This document shows positions 1-11,016 of a DNA stretch of 64,000 bases, in pieces. How positions within the stretch are numbered: the first letter of the stretch is position 1; every line of letters starts with the position of its first letter. The stretch comes from Mycobacterium montefiorense (lineage in GTDB: Bacteria; Actinomycetota; Actinomycetes; Mycobacteriales; Mycobacteriaceae). The notes under the pieces were generated by a model that did not search any database, was not told the origin of the DNA, and worked only from the letters and a program-made list of their open reading frames with translations. The position numbers were made by a program, and so were the translations under genes. The stretch covers positions 62,083 to 126,082 of the forward strand of contig NZ_BFCH01000011.1 in assembly GCF_003112775.1 (NCBI RefSeq), written 5' to 3'.

Positions 1-524
1 GGCGGGGGCGGCGGCTTGGTCGTGGTGATTTCGTCCTGCACCGGCTGCGTGGACGGCGTGCTGGTGCCCGGGTTGGCGAGTTTATTGGCGTCGGTGCGCG
101 CAAACAGCAGTGACACCGAAACCACGAGCGCAATCGCCGCCACGATGGCCGCAACCCCGACCACCCAGGGCCAGCGCGGGGTGCCGTCGTCGTCATCGTC
201 ATCGTCGTCGTCGGGTGTCTCGTAGTTCTCGTAGTCGTAGAGCCTCAGATCGGCCGGCACATACGGGCCGCTGAGGAAATGCTCGGACTCGGGTGCGGAG
301 TAGGCCTGCGAATACGCGTCCGTCTCACCGGTCTGGTCGGCTGCACCTATTGCGCCGCTGTCGGCGAAGGGTTCGAGTTCGTGATGGGAATGCAATTCGC
401 CGTCGTGCTCGTCGACGGGCCCCAATTCATCGCCGGGCTCGCTGCTCGAATTCGGTTCGCGGCTGAGCTCACTGGCGGAATCGGATTCGTCAGGATCGGA
501 TCCCGGGGGTTTCGGCCCGCTCAT
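1..524 (-). CDS. mmpS3: MmpS3-type membrane protein (partial, cut by left edge)
   Basis: About 174 N-terminal residues are visible and the C-terminus lies outside the window. The protein opens with a long hydrophilic, acidic and Ser/Glu/Tyr-rich cytoplasmic tail ending in a run of nine Asp. One strong membrane segment follows ([18 protein letters not shown]), then a Thr/Pro-rich stretch. This is the layout of mycobacterial MmpS3, an accessory membrane protein of the MmpS family that lies next to ctaF-ctaC in M. tuberculosis (Rv2198c). The start chosen is the ATG at 524, which begins [14 protein letters not shown]. Identity rests on architecture and synteny. The diagnostic MmpS domain is in the missing part. 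Confidence 0.8.
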   Translation of the reverse strand, partial: MSGPKPPGSDPDESDSASELSREPNSSSEPGDELGPVDEHDGELHSHHELEPFADSGAIGAADQTGETDAYSQAYSAPESEHFLSGPYVPADLRLYDYENYETPDDDDDDDDDGTPRWPWVVGVAAIVAAIALVVSVSLLFARTDANKLANPGTSTPSTQPVQDEITTTKPPPP

Positions 525-706
525 GTCTGCCTGCCCTGTTCAACTGCATTACCTGCGCACGGGGCTTCAGGCGTACCTCGTGTCGCGCGTGCTCGGGAGA
601 TTCTCATGTGCCTGCGCAAACCCTACCGAACCGAGTGACGCAAAGAAGTCTTGGCAAACGGGCGGCGGCTCAACTGATGCCCGGATTGTTACCTTCGAGA
701 CGCAAT

Positions 707-1126
707 TCAGTGCTTCTCCGGGCCCACGTAGTACTCAAAGACCAATCCGGCGGCCGAAGCCAGGATGAACACCACGCCGGCGACGATCAGCCACGGCAGC
801 CATAGCGCGATACCGACCGCGGCCACCGAGCCCGACAACGCGACCAGCAGCGGCCACCAGCTGTGCGGGGCGAAGAATCCCAATTCGCCTGCACCATCGC
901 TGATTTCAGCACCCTCGTAGTCCTCGGGCCGAGTATCGAGACGACGCGCGACGAACCGGAAGAAGGTGGCCGTGATCAACGCCAAACCGCCGGTGAGCGC
1001 CAACGCCGTGGTGCCGGCCCACTCTTCGCCGCCGGTGGCGAACATCGCTGTCAGTACCCCGTAGAGCACCGCGGTGACGACGAAGAACGCTGCGATGAAC
1101 TCGAACAGCCTCGCCTCGATATGCAT
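707..1126 (-). CDS. ctaF: Cytochrome c oxidase subunit CtaF (subunit IV)
   Basis: A 139-residue protein with about four hydrophobic segments, starting [15 protein letters not shown] and ending EYYVGPEKH. It matches the actinobacterial aa3 oxidase subunit IV (Rv2199c, 139 aa). That subunit is a small membrane component of the cytochrome bcc-aa3 supercomplex. The ATG at 1126 gives the family length. A longer open frame to 1330 would overlap ctaC and is rejected. It begins 8 bp after the ctaC stop, so the two are probably one transcript. Confidence 0.9.
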   Translation of the reverse strand: MHIEARLFEFIAAFFVVTAVLYGVLTAMFATGGEEWAGTTALALTGGLALITATFFRFVARRLDTRPEDYEGAEISDGAGELGFFAPHSWWPLLVALSGSVAAVGIALWLPWLIVAGVVFILASAAGLVFEYYVGPEKH

Positions 1127-1134
1127 TGCGTGTC

Positions 1135-2235
1135 CTAACCTACTGGCTGCGTCAGTTCGCCGCGGCGGGTCTCGAACGGATGAGTGGTCACCGCTAGCGG
1201 GGACTGGGCAATCGCCTGCAACGCTTGGGCGTTCGTCTTTCCGTCGATCCGCTGCTGCAAATACGCCTTGAAGTCGTTGGGCTCGACCACCCGAACCTCG
1301 AAGTTCATCATCGAGTGATAGGTGCCGCACATCTCCGCGCAGTGGCCGACAAACGCCCCGGTCTTGGTGATCTCTTCCACCTGGAACACATTGACCGAGT
1401 TGTTTTGCTTCGGCCAGGCCATCACGTCACGCTTGAAGAGGAATTCCGGCACCCAGAATGCATGGATGACATCGGCTGAATTCAATTGGAATTCGATGCG
1501 CTTGCCGGCGGGCAGCACCAGCACCGGGATTTCGGTGGGCGTTCCCAGGGTTTCGACCTTGTCGAAGTTCAGGTAGGTCCGGTCCTCGGTGTTGAGCCCG
1601 TGCACCGGCCCCACGCGCTCCTCGCCGTGTTCGTCTTTGCCCTCCGGCTTGGAGACCATCGCCTTCTTACGGGCCTCGTCGGCTCCGTCGTAGCTCAGCG
1701 TGCCGTCCTTGAAGTTGACGCGCTGATAGCCGAATTTCCAGTTCCACTGAAAAGCCGTGACGTCGATCACAACCTCAGGGTTCTTGTCCAGGTGCAGCAT
1801 TCTCTCCTGGACCACGACGGTGAAGTAGAAGAGCACCGAAATGATCAGGAACGGCGTGACGGTGAGCACCAGCTCCAGCGGCATGTTGTAGCCGAACTGC
1901 CGGGGCAGTTCGGTGTCGGTCGCCTTCTTCCGGTGGAAAACCGCCGACCAGAAGATCAGGCCCCACACGATGACCCCGACGACCAGCGAAGCGATCACCG
2001 CGCCGATCCACAGCTCCCGGTTGAGGTGGGCCTGCGGGGTGATGCCCTCAGGCCAACCCAGGGCAAACACCGTTTGCCAGCTGCAGCCGCTCAAAGCGAG
2101 CGCCAATACTGCCAGCGTCCCGGCCAGCGCCAGCGGTCGAAGACGACGCGAAAGACCCCGCGATGCATCTGACGAACGGCGCTGAAACATGCCCTGCGAC
2201 AAACGCTGCGAACGGAACTGCCCGCCGGGTGTCAC
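1135..2235 (-). CDS. ctaC: Cytochrome c oxidase subunit II (CtaC)
   Basis: A 366-residue lipoprotein subunit II of the aa3-type terminal oxidase, which accepts electrons at the CuA centre. The signal segment ends in a lipobox LSGC with the lipidated Cys at about residue 51. Two transmembrane helices follow, then a periplasmic cupredoxin domain. The CuA motif [10 protein letters not shown] is at residues 298-307 (C299, C303, H307). An insert rich in charged residues precedes the CuA region, as in other mycobacteria. The GTG start at 2235 has GGGAGG 7 bp upstream. It is followed by ctaF and is divergent from asnB. Confidence 0.95.
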   Translation of the reverse strand: MTPGGQFRSQRLSQGMFQRRSSDASRGLSRRLRPLALAGTLAVLALALSGCSWQTVFALGWPEGITPQAHLNRELWIGAVIASLVVGVIVWGLIFWSAVFHRKKATDTELPRQFGYNMPLELVLTVTPFLIISVLFYFTVVVQERMLHLDKNPEVVIDVTAFQWNWKFGYQRVNFKDGTLSYDGADEARKKAMVSKPEGKDEHGEERVGPVHGLNTEDRTYLNFDKVETLGTPTEIPVLVLPAGKRIEFQLNSADVIHAFWVPEFLFKRDVMAWPKQNNSVNVFQVEEITKTGAFVGHCAEMCGTYHSMMNFEVRVVEPNDFKAYLQQRIDGKTNAQALQAIAQSPLAVTTHPFETRRGELTQPVG

Positions 2236-2265
2236 GTTGGCGCCTCCCTGCTCGAATGTCGAATA

Positions 2266-2278
2266 CTACGCAGCGTAG
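2266..2278. promoter_or_regulatory. 13-bp palindrome between ctaC and asnB
   Basis: CTACGC-A-GCGTAG is a perfect inverted repeat with a single central base. It lies 31 bp upstream of the ctaC start and 88 bp upstream of the asnB start, in the 130-bp divergent intergenic region. It may be an operator. No regulator can be assigned from the sequence. Confidence 0.3.
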
Positions 2279-2365
2279 ACCACGCCGCTCAGCCCGGCGA
2301 CGAAACCCCGACCGGCGCGGTGCGGCGCGCCCAAGCATTGGCGAAGTGCGGCATACTGAGGCGCC

Positions 2366-4366
2366 GTGTGTGGACTGCTGGCCTTTGTCGCGGACCCGGC
2401 CGGCCTGGACGACCAGGCGGCCGGCCCCGGCGCAAACGGGGACGACCACGCCGCTGCCGCGGCGCATGCCGCCCGAGCCGACACCGCAATCACCCGCGCT
2501 TCGCATCAGATGCGCCACCGCGGGCCCGACGAGCCGGGCACCTGGACGGATCCGGGCGCCGACGGGTCGGTCGTGTTCGGTTTCAACCGGCTGTCCATCA
2601 TCGACATCGAGCACTCACATCAGCCGCTGCGCTGGGGGCCGCCCGAGGCGCCGGATCGCTACGTCCTGGTGTTCAACGGCGAGATCTACAACTACCTGGA
2701 GCTGCGCGCCGAACTGACCGCCCAGCACGGCGTCGCCTTCGCCACCGATGGCGACGGCGAGGCCATCGTCGCCGGCTACCACCACTGGGGCACCGCGGTG
2801 TTGACCAGGCTGCGCGGCATGTTCGCCTTCGCACTGTGGGACACCGTTACCCGCGAATTGTTCTGCGCCCGAGACCCTTTCGGTATCAAGCCGCTGTTCA
2901 TGGCGACCGGTACCGGCGGCACGGCGGTGGCCAGCGAGAAGAAATGCCTGCTGGACCTGGTCGATCTGGTGAGGTTTGACACCGCGATCGACGAGCGCGC
3001 CGTGCAGCACTACACCGTCCTGCAGTACGTGCCGGAACCCGAGACGCTGCACCGCGGGGTGCGCCGGTTGGAATCGGGCTGCTACGCGCGGATCCGGCCC
3101 GGGCTGGCGCCGCAGATCACCCGCTATTTCGTGCCGAGGTTCGCCGCGGTGCCGATCAGCCGCGGCACCGAGCAGGCTCGCTACGACGAGATCACCGCGG
3201 TGCTCGAGGACTCGGTGGCCAAACACATGCGCGCCGACGTCACCGTCGGGTCGTTCCTGTCCGGCGGCATCGACTCCACCGCGATCGCGGCGCTGGCCAT
3301 CCGGCACAACCCGCGGCTGATCACCTTCACCACCGGTTTTGAGCGTGAAGGATTCTCCGAGATCGACGTCGCGGTGGCCTCGGCCGAAGCCATCGGTGCC
3401 CGCCATATCGCGAAGGTGGTCAGCGCGGGCGAGTTCGTCACCGCCCTGCCCGAGATCGTCTGGTATCTCGACGAGCCGGTTGCCGACCCGGCGCTGGTCC
3501 CGCTGTTCTTCGTCGCGCGCGAGGCCCGCAAGCACGTCAAGGTGGTGCTGTCCGGGGAGGGCGCCGACGAGCTGTTCGGCGGGTACACGATCTATCGAGA
3601 ACCGTTGTCGCTGAGGCCCTTTGACTACTTACCGCGGCCGCTGCGGCGTTCGGTGGGCCAGATGAGCAGACCACTGCCCGACGGCATGCGCGGTAAGAGC
3701 CTGCTGCATCGCGGTTCGCTGACGCTCGAGGAGCGTTACTACGGCAATGCCCGCAGCTTCTCGGATTCCCAGCTGCGCGACGTACTGCCCGGATTCCGCG
3801 AGGAATGGACGCATACCGATGTGACGGCTCCGGTGTACGCCGGATCCGCGGGCTGGGACCCGGTGGCCCGCATGCAGCATGTCGACCTGTTCACCTGGCT
3901 GCGCGGCGACATTCTGGTCAAGGCCGACAAGATGACGATGGCCAACTCGCTGGAGCTTCGGGTGCCGTTTCTGGACCCGGAGGTGTTCGCCGTCGCGTCC
4001 CGGTTACCCGTCGAGGCGAAGATCACCCGCACCACCACCAAGTACGCGCTGCGGCGCGCACTGGAACCTATCGTCCCCGCGCATGTGCTGCACCGGCCCA
4101 AACTCGGGTTCCCGGTGCCGATTCGGCATTGGTTGCGCGCCGGCGAGCTGCTGGAGTGGGCGTATGCGACGGTGGACGCCTCGCAAGCCGGTCATCTGGT
4201 CGACCTCGCCGCGGTACGCCGAATGCTCGACGAACACCGCAGCGGCACCAGCGATCACAGCCGCCGGCTGTGGACGGTGCTGATCTTCATGCTCTGGCAC
4301 GCGATCTTCGTCGAGCACAGCGTGGAGCCGCAGATCAGCGAGCCGGTGTATCCGGTGCAGCTGTAG
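2366..4366 (+). CDS. asnB: Asparagine synthetase (glutamine-hydrolysing) AsnB
   Basis: A 666-residue protein (Rv2201 is 652) that makes asparagine from aspartate, glutamine and ATP. The GTG start at 2366 gives MCGLLAFV, putting the catalytic glutaminase Cys at position 2 after Met removal. This fixes the start. The N-terminal class II glutaminase domain (about 1-240) contains RHRGPDEPG and FNGEIYNYLEL. The C-terminal synthetase domain has the PP-loop SGGIDSTA near residue 298. A Gly/Ala-rich insert between MCGLLAFV and RHRGPDE makes the glutaminase domain slightly longer than usual. It is divergent from ctaC and convergent with adoK. Confidence 0.95.
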   Translation: MCGLLAFVADPAGLDDQAAGPGANGDDHAAAAAHAARADTAITRASHQMRHRGPDEPGTWTDPGADGSVVFGFNRLSIIDIEHSHQPLRWGPPEAPDRYVLVFNGEIYNYLELRAELTAQHGVAFATDGDGEAIVAGYHHWGTAVLTRLRGMFAFALWDTVTRELFCARDPFGIKPLFMATGTGGTAVASEKKCLLDLVDLVRFDTAIDERAVQHYTVLQYVPEPETLHRGVRRLESGCYARIRPGLAPQITRYFVPRFAAVPISRGTEQARYDEITAVLEDSVAKHMRADVTVGSFLSGGIDSTAIAALAIRHNPRLITFTTGFEREGFSEIDVAVASAEAIGARHIAKVVSAGEFVTALPEIVWYLDEPVADPALVPLFFVAREARKHVKVVLSGEGADELFGGYTIYREPLSLRPFDYLPRPLRRSVGQMSRPLPDGMRGKSLLHRGSLTLEERYYGNARSFSDSQLRDVLPGFREEWTHTDVTAPVYAGSAGWDPVARMQHVDLFTWLRGDILVKADKMTMANSLELRVPFLDPEVFAVASRLPVEAKITRTTTKYALRRALEPIVPAHVLHRPKLGFPVPIRHWLRAGELLEWAYATVDASQAGHLVDLAAVRRMLDEHRSGTSDHSRRLWTVLIFMLWHAIFVEHSVEPQISEPVYPVQL

Positions 4367-4396
4367 CGAATCAGTCCGCGGCCGGCCGTGCGCCTG

Positions 4397-5563
<1,167 letters not shown>

Positions 5564-5565
5564 CT

Positions 5566-6231
5566 ATGGGCGGTCCGCACATGCCGAACCACACTGTCGG
5601 CGGCGACGGACCCGTGCCCTATACCGAACCGGTGGACTTCCCGCACGACCCTCCGCCCGGCGATGCAGCCTTCGCGCCCAGGTCAGCCAACGAACGGCCG
5701 CCAGGCGCATACCCCGGGCCGACGCCACCGGGTTATCCGAAGCGGCGATCACCGCGGCGGACGATCATCGGGGTTCTGTTGGCCATCGGGTTAGTGGCCG
5801 CGATGACAGCGGCGATTGTCTATGGCGTTCGCACCAATGGAGCCAACACCGGGGCCGCGTTCTCCGAAGCATCGGCGAGAACGGCGATTCAGGGCTACCT
5901 GAACGCACTCGAGAACCGCAACACCGACGAGGTCTCCCGCAACGCGCTCTGCGGCCTGTACGACGGCGTGCGCGACAAGCGGTCCGACCTTGCGCTGGCC
6001 AAATTGAGCAGCGACGCCTTCCGTAAGCAGTTCTCGCAGGTCGAGCTGACCTCGATCGACAAAATCGTGTACCTGTCGCAGTACCAGGCTCAGGCGCTGT
6101 TCACGATGCAGGTGTCGCCGGCCACCGGCGGAGCGATGCGCGGGCAAGTCCAGGGCGTGGCGCAGCTGCTATTCCAGCGCGGTGATGTATTGGTGTGCTC
6201 GTACGTGCTGCGTGCCGGGGGCTCGTACTAG
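5566..6231 (+). CDS. Conserved single-pass membrane protein (Rv2203-like)
   Basis: A 221-residue protein. A Pro-rich cytoplasmic tail of about 60 residues is followed by one transmembrane helix (RTIIGVLLAIGLVAAMTAAI). The extracytoplasmic domain resembles the low-complexity-tail plus NTF2-like/DUF4878-type architecture common in mycobacteria (AIQGYLNALENRNTDEVSR). Start ATG 5566 follows TAGGAGAA, which decides it over an upstream in-frame ATG at 5533. Function is unknown. Its position between adoK and the Fe-S carrier gene matches Rv2203. Confidence 0.8.
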   Translation: MGGPHMPNHTVGGDGPVPYTEPVDFPHDPPPGDAAFAPRSANERPPGAYPGPTPPGYPKRRSPRRTIIGVLLAIGLVAAMTAAIVYGVRTNGANTGAAFSEASARTAIQGYLNALENRNTDEVSRNALCGLYDGVRDKRSDLALAKLSSDAFRKQFSQVELTSIDKIVYLSQYQAQALFTMQVSPATGGAMRGQVQGVAQLLFQRGDVLVCSYVLRAGGSY

Positions 6232-6241
6232 CCCCCGGCAC
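6212..6241. terminator. Bidirectional terminator hairpin
   Basis: GTGCCGGGGGCT and AGCCCCCGGCAC form a perfect 12-bp stem with a 6-nt loop. It spans the stop codon of the gene ending at 6231 and lies 14 bp from the stop of the convergent Fe-S carrier gene. There is no U-tract, as is usual in mycobacteria. Confidence 0.65.
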
Positions 6242-6254
6242 TAGCCGCTGAGGC

Positions 6255-6611
6255 TCAGTTGAAGGAATCCCCGCAAGCGCAAGAACCAGTGGCGTTGGGG
6301 TTGTCGATGGTGAAACCCTGCTTCTCGATGGTGTCCACGAAGTCGATCGACGCGCCTTCGACGTAGGGCGCACTCATCCGGTCCACCGTCAGCGTCACAC
6401 CGGCAAAGTCGACAGTCAGGTCACCGTCCAGCGCGCGGTCGTCGAAGAACAGGTTGTAGCGCAGGCCGGCGCATCCGCCCGGCTGAACCGCGATACGCAG
6501 TGCCAGGTCGTCGCGGCCCTCTTGGTCCAGCAGAGACTTCGCCTTGGTAGCGGCGGCCTCGGTCAGGATTACGCCATGAGTCGTGGCGGTCGGCTCGTTT
6601 TGCACCGTCAT
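6255..6611 (-). CDS. erpA: Iron-sulfur cluster insertion protein (ErpA/HesB A-type carrier)
   Basis: A 118-residue A-type Fe-S carrier (Rv2204c family). The three family cysteines are visible: one in GGCAGLRY and two in the C-terminal CACGDSF. These ligate the cluster that is handed to target apoproteins. Start ATG 6611 (MTVQNEP) follows GTAGGAGAAGTA. The upstream in-frame start at 6677 is not favoured. It lies alone between a convergent membrane protein and the co-directional glycerate kinase. The window also holds the Fe-S dependent enzyme LipA. Confidence 0.9.
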   Translation of the reverse strand: MTVQNEPTATTHGVILTEAAATKAKSLLDQEGRDDLALRIAVQPGGCAGLRYNLFFDDRALDGDLTVDFAGVTLTVDRMSAPYVEGASIDFVDTIEKQGFTIDNPNATGSCACGDSFN

Positions 6612-6681
6612 TACTTCTCCTACATGCCTGTTGTTGGGTAGGTGCCCGGGCACCCGAACTACTCGGGTAGAACCCAATGCC

Positions 6682-7758
6682 TCAACGGTACCTCGCAGGA
6701 CCGCTATTCCCGAGTCGCGCCGCCACCTGTGACGCTAATCCCATCAGCTGGTTCGCCGCGTCGGCCAGCGCCAATCCGACCGAGCCGGCATAGTCGGCCA
6801 TCGACAGCGCCGACATGATGCCCGCCGTGCGCACCGAGGTTTTCTCCAGACCAACCTGCCCGGCCAGCACGATTATCGGAATCCCCAGCGGGCTGGCCGC
6901 AGCTGCGAGCGAGCCGACGACTTTTCCGTGCAGAGACTGCTCGTCGAATTTCCCTTCCCCGGTGATGATCAGCTCGGCAATCTCGAGGGCGTCCTCCAAG
7001 TGGGTGTGCTCGGCGATGATCGCCGCGCCGGACTCGCAGCGGCCCCCAAGCGCCAGCAATCCCGCGCCGATACCGCCCGCGGCGCCGGCCCCGGGCTCGG
7101 AGCTCACGTCTCGTCCGGCTGCCGCCTCCAGTTGCAGCGCCCACGCCTCAAGTCGGACTTCCAGCGCGGCGACCGTGACGGTGTCCGCGCCCTTCTGCGG
7201 CCCGAACACCCTGGCCGCACCCCAGGGCCCCACCAGCGGATATTCCGTGTCCGAAGCGGCGATCAGCTGCACAGCGGCCAGTTGCCGGCGCGCCACTTCC
7301 AGGCCGCCGAGCTCGGCGATCATGCCTTGCCCGCCGTCGGTGCACGCGCTGCCGCCCAGCCCGACCACGATTCGCTTCGGCCCGGACCGCAGCGCCTCGA
7401 CGATCAGCTGTCCGACTCCCCGGCTGTGCGCCGCCAGCGCGGTCTCCGGGTCGGGCGGACGGCCAAGCCGCCCCAGGCCACACGCCTGCGCACATTCCAG
7501 GTAGGCGGTCGCGGACTCCGGGTCCCACACCCACTCGGCTTCCACGGTCTCGTCCAATGGCCCGGCCACCTCGATGGACCGCTTCTCCCCCAGCCGATTG
7601 ATCAGCACGTCGAGGAAACCGGGGCCGCCGTCGGACTGCGGCGCCACCAGGAATTGGTCGCCAGGGCGTGACCGGACCCAGCCGGTGGCGATTGCGGCGG
7701 CAGCTTCTACCGCCGAGAGGCTGTCGCCGTAGCAATCCGGGGCCACCAGGACGCGCAT
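6682..7758 (-). CDS. glxK: Glycerate kinase (GlxK family)
   Basis: A 358-residue protein, the same length as Rv2205c. It begins [16 protein letters not shown], the nucleotide-site opening of the GckA/GlxK glycerate kinase family (VAPDSFKGSLSA in other members). Other family motifs are [14 protein letters not shown] and the C-terminal [15 protein letters not shown]. It phosphorylates glycerate, linking glyoxylate and serine breakdown to glycolysis. ATG 7758 is chosen over upstream starts because the conserved motif begins there. It is divergent from the gene at 7950. Confidence 0.88.
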   Translation of the reverse strand: MRVLVAPDCYGDSLSAVEAAAAIATGWVRSRPGDQFLVAPQSDGGPGFLDVLINRLGEKRSIEVAGPLDETVEAEWVWDPESATAYLECAQACGLGRLGRPPDPETALAAHSRGVGQLIVEALRSGPKRIVVGLGGSACTDGGQGMIAELGGLEVARRQLAAVQLIAASDTEYPLVGPWGAARVFGPQKGADTVTVAALEVRLEAWALQLEAAAGRDVSSEPGAGAAGGIGAGLLALGGRCESGAAIIAEHTHLEDALEIAELIITGEGKFDEQSLHGKVVGSLAAAASPLGIPIIVLAGQVGLEKTSVRTAGIMSALSMADYAGSVGLALADAANQLMGLASQVAARLGNSGPARYR

Positions 7759-7949
7759 GGCCGGCAACTGCAGACGACCCGGAGAAACGCCAACGGCACC
7801 TTCGTCCGAGGCCATCGAGCCGTCGTCCATCACCCGTAGCCGTTCATCACCGTTAAGGGTAGGTCCAAGTATCGCGCGGCCGCAGAGCTATCGCGATGCC
7901 TGACGGGCCCATTCGGGAAACGGGCCGGTCGCGAAGTAACCTGGCCCAT

Positions 7950-8636
7950 GTGAAGTTGTTGGGCCGTAAGAAAACCCAAGCGGAGTTCCTGGACGGGGAT
8001 CTGGTGACACCGGCTGCCGCCGATGCCGCCCCGGATGCAGAGACTCGCGCGACGCGCAGGACCGACCCCAAGGGCCGGCCCACACCCAAGCGCGAAGCCG
8101 CCCGACGAAATGCGAAGAAGGGCCCCGTCGCGCCGGCACCCAAGACCGCCGCCGAGGCGCGGGCACGCCGCAAGACTCTGGCCGGCCCGAAACTCAGCCG
8201 CGAAGAGCGCAAGGCCGAACGCACCGCCAGCCGAGCCCGGATGACCGACCGCCGGGAACGCATGATGGCCGGCGAAGACGCATACCTGCTACCCCGCGAC
8301 CAGGGGCCGATACGCCGTTACGTGCGCGACGTGGTGGATTCCCGGCGCAACATGCTCGGCATGTTCATGCCCTCGACGCTGGCTCTGATGTTCGTCATGT
8401 TCGCGGTTCCGCAGCTGCAGCTCTACATCTCTCCCGCGATGCTGGTGATCACCGCAATCATGGGCGTCGACGGCGTGATCCTGGGCCGCAAAATCAGCAG
8501 GCTGGTCGACGCGAAGTTCCCGAGCAACACCGAAAGCCGGTGGAAGCTGGGCCTTTACGCTGCCGGACGGGCTTCCCAGATCCGCCGGATGCGGGCGCCG
8601 AAGCCTCAAGTCGATCGCGGCGCCAGTGTCGACTGA
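7950..8636 (+). CDS. DUF3043 membrane protein (Rv2206-like)
   Basis: A 228-residue protein starting at GTG 7950 (VKLLGRKKTQAEF). The first about 100 residues are very basic and rich in Arg, Lys and Ala, and likely cytoplasmic. Two closely spaced hydrophobic segments follow (STLALMFVMFAV and ISPAMLVITAIMGVDGVIL), then a short basic tail. This is the DUF3043 pattern conserved across actinobacteria, including KAERTASRARMTDRRERMM before the membrane part. Function is unknown. It lies just upstream of cobU. Confidence 0.8.
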   Translation: MKLLGRKKTQAEFLDGDLVTPAAADAAPDAETRATRRTDPKGRPTPKREAARRNAKKGPVAPAPKTAAEARARRKTLAGPKLSREERKAERTASRARMTDRRERMMAGEDAYLLPRDQGPIRRYVRDVVDSRRNMLGMFMPSTLALMFVMFAVPQLQLYISPAMLVITAIMGVDGVILGRKISRLVDAKFPSNTESRWKLGLYAAGRASQIRRMRAPKPQVDRGASVD

Positions 8637-8663
8637 CCGTCGCCGGAAAGCCATCTGACCCCA

Positions 8664-9200
8664 GTGCGTACCCTGGTGCTCGGCGGGATTAGGTCGGGCA
8701 AATCCCGATGGGCCGAGGAAGCGATCGCCACGTCACTGCTACCCGGCCAGCCGGTCCGCTACCTGGCCTCCGGGCGCAGCTACCAGGCCGATACGGACTG
8801 GTCACAGCGCATCGCGAAACATCGCGACCGCCGGCCCACGCACTGGTCAACGGTCGAAACCCAGGACCTCACAACCGAATTGCGGCAATCACCGGATACC
8901 CCGACCCTCGTCGATGACCTCGGCGCCTGGCTAACCGGCACGCTGGATCGCCACCAGGCCTGGGAGGACGGATCGATAGCCACTCCGGTCGAAGCGATGA
9001 TCGGCGCGGTCGGCGCGTTTGAAGCCACGCTGGTGCTGGTCAGCCCCGAGGTCGGGTTGACCGTGGTGCCCGCCACCGCGTCCGGCCGCCGCTTTGCCGA
9101 CGAGCTTGGTTCGCTCAACCAGCGCGTCGCGGCACTGTGCGAGCGGGTCGTGCTGGTGGTGGCCGGTCAGCCGGTATCGATCAAATCGCCAGGGACGTGA
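8664..9200 (+). CDS. cobU: Adenosylcobinamide kinase/guanylyltransferase CobU
   Basis: A 178-residue protein with an N-terminal P-loop GGIRSGKS and a second conserved stretch [10 protein letters not shown]. It ends in a CobU-type region with [19 protein letters not shown]. The enzyme phosphorylates adenosylcobinamide and transfers GMP to it in nucleotide-loop assembly. Start is GTG 8664. Its stop overlaps the cobT start by one base (TGATG), so cobU, cobT and cobS are translationally coupled. In M. tuberculosis H37Rv the annotated cobU is at Rv0254c, far from cobT, so its position here is worth noting. Confidence 0.88.
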   Translation: MRTLVLGGIRSGKSRWAEEAIATSLLPGQPVRYLASGRSYQADTDWSQRIAKHRDRRPTHWSTVETQDLTTELRQSPDTPTLVDDLGAWLTGTLDRHQAWEDGSIATPVEAMIGAVGAFEATLVLVSPEVGLTVVPATASGRRFADELGSLNQRVAALCERVVLVVAGQPVSIKSPGT

Positions 9201-10261
9201 TGGAATTCACGCCGGTCTCGCCGCCTGATCCTGCCGCCGCCGCGGCCGCCCGCGCGCGCCAGGACACCCTGACCAAGCCGCGCGGCGCACTGGGCCGTCT
9301 CGAGGATCTGGCCGTCTGGATCGCGTCCTGCCAGGGGCACTGCCCGCCACGGCAGTTCGAACGGGCCCGGGTGGTGGTGTTCGCCGGTGACCACGGCGTG
9401 GCCCACTCCGGGGTGTCGGCGTACCCGCCTGAGGTGACGGCCCAGATGGTCGCCAACATCGACGGCGGCGGGGCGGCGATCAACACCCTGGCCGGGATCG
9501 CCGACGCGACGGTACGGATCGCCGATTTGGCGGTGGACGCCGAGCCGCTATCCGAGCAGATCGGCGCCCACAAGGTGCGGCGTTCCAGCGGCGATATCGC
9601 CGTGCAGGACGCGCTGACCGACGAAGAGACCGCTAGCGCGATCGCGGCGGGCCAGCGGATCGCCGACGAAGAGGTCGACGCCGGCGCCGACCTGCTCATC
9701 GCAGGCGACATAGGCATCGGAAATACCACGGCAGCAGCGGTTTTGGTGGCTGCGCTGACGAACGCCGAGCCGGTCGCGGTGGTCGGTTTCGGATCCGGAA
9801 TCGACGACGCGGGTTGGGCGCGCAAGACAGCCGCAGTCCGCGACGCCCTGTTCCGGACGCGGCCGGTGCTGCCCGACCCGCTGGCATTGCTGCGCTGTTG
9901 CGGTGGGGCGGATCTGGCCGCGATGGCCGGCTTTTGCGCACAAGCCGCGGTGCGGCGCACCCCGCTGCTGCTCGACGGCGTGGTGGTGACGGCCGCCGCT
10001 CTGGTCGCCGAACGCCTCGCACCAGGTGCGCGGCAGTGGTGGCAAGCGGGCCATCGCTCCACCGAACCCGCCCATACGCTGGCCCTGACCGCTCTGGACC
10101 TGGATCCGATTCTGGACCTGCGCATGCGGCTGGGCGAGGGCAGTGGCGCGACGCTGGCGCTGCCGGTGCTGCGCGCCGCGGTGGCCACATTGTCGTCGAT
10201 GGCGACGTTCACCGAGGCCGGTGTCTCCGATCGGCTCGACGACGTTGCACCGTCCCCGTGA
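9200..10261 (+). CDS. cobT: Nicotinate-nucleotide--DMB phosphoribosyltransferase CobT
   Basis: A 353-residue protein that makes alpha-ribazole phosphate from nicotinate mononucleotide and 5,6-dimethylbenzimidazole. Family motifs are [42 protein letters not shown] and the C-terminal [18 protein letters not shown] stretch with the catalytic Glu. Start ATG 9200 overlaps the cobU stop by one base. The stop overlaps the cobS GTG start by 4 bp. Corresponds to Rv2207. Confidence 0.95.
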   Translation: MEFTPVSPPDPAAAAAARARQDTLTKPRGALGRLEDLAVWIASCQGHCPPRQFERARVVVFAGDHGVAHSGVSAYPPEVTAQMVANIDGGGAAINTLAGIADATVRIADLAVDAEPLSEQIGAHKVRRSSGDIAVQDALTDEETASAIAAGQRIADEEVDAGADLLIAGDIGIGNTTAAAVLVAALTNAEPVAVVGFGSGIDDAGWARKTAAVRDALFRTRPVLPDPLALLRCCGGADLAAMAGFCAQAAVRRTPLLLDGVVVTAAALVAERLAPGARQWWQAGHRSTEPAHTLALTALDLDPILDLRMRLGEGSGATLALPVLRAAVATLSSMATFTEAGVSDRLDDVAPSP

Positions 10262-11016
10262 TCCGTTCGCTGGCAACGGCTTTCGTATTCGGAACGGTGT
10301 GGCCGGTGCCGGCTTCCGGTAACGTGCCGATGGGCCGCGGCGCCATGACCGCGCTGCCGGTAGTCGGCGCAACCCTGGGAGCACTGGCCGCGGGCATCAC
10401 CTGGGGCGGCTCGCTGGCATTCGGGATGTCCAGCCCGGTGCCGGGATTTCTTGCGGTGGCAGCGCTTTTGCTCGCGACCCGGGGACTGCACATCGACGGC
10501 GTCGCAGACACGGCCGACGGGCTGGGTTGCTACGGGCCGCCACCGCGTGCACTGGCGGTGATGCGCGACGGGTCGACCGGACCTTTCGGTGTCGCGGCCG
10601 TCGTGCTGGTGATCCTGTTGCAGGGGTTGGCATTTTCGGCGCTCGGCGTGACCTGGCAGCACGGGGTCGTCGCGATCATCGTGGCGGTCGTCATCGGGCG
10701 GGTGGCCGCCGTGCTGGCCTGCCGCCGCTCCGTGCCGGCGGCCGACGGCAGCGCCCTGGGTGTCCAGGTCGCCGGCAGCCAACCCATCGGCGTGGTGGCG
10801 GGCTGGATCGCCGTGCTGCTTGGGGTTTCGCTGCTGGCGGGTCCGCGACCGTGGCAGGGCCCGGCCGCGGTGGTGCTGGCGCTGTGCTGCGGCTCGGTGT
10901 TGGTGGCGCACTGCGTGCGCCGCTTCGGCGGGATCAGCGGCGACGTGCTGGGCGCCGCAATCGAACTCACCACGACAGTCAGCGCCGTGACGCTTGCAGC
11001 GCTGGGCCGCTTCTAA
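10258..11016 (+). CDS. cobS: Adenosylcobinamide-GDP ribazoletransferase CobS
   Basis: A 252-residue integral membrane cobalamin synthase that joins adenosylcobinamide-GDP to alpha-ribazole. It has several hydrophobic helices and the conserved [14 protein letters not shown] and [10 protein letters not shown] motifs. Start GTG 10258 is inside the cobT stop (GTGA overlap). Its 3' end overlaps the convergent ilvE stop by 4 bp. Corresponds to Rv2208. The H37Rv gene Rv2209, which sits between cobS and ilvE there, is missing here. Confidence 0.94.
   Translation: MIRSLATAFVFGTVWPVPASGNVPMGRGAMTALPVVGATLGALAAGITWGGSLAFGMSSPVPGFLAVAALLLATRGLHIDGVADTADGLGCYGPPPRALAVMRDGSTGPFGVAAVVLVILLQGLAFSALGVTWQHGVVAIIVAVVIGRVAAVLACRRSVPAADGSALGVQVAGSQPIGVVAGWIAVLLGVSLLAGPRPWQGPAAVVLALCCGSVLVAHCVRRFGGISGDVLGAAIELTTTVSAVTLAALGRF

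Noticed and set aside
190..225. Short GTC/ATC repeat run that looks like a microsatellite
   Set aside because: It encodes the run of Asp in MmpS3; codons alternate GAC/GAT, so it reads as a protein low-complexity tract.
9181..10911. 576-residue open frame antisense to cobT/cobS
   Set aside because: Arg/His/Gln-rich, low-complexity translation typical of the shadow strand of high-GC genes; cobT and cobS are intact on the other strand.
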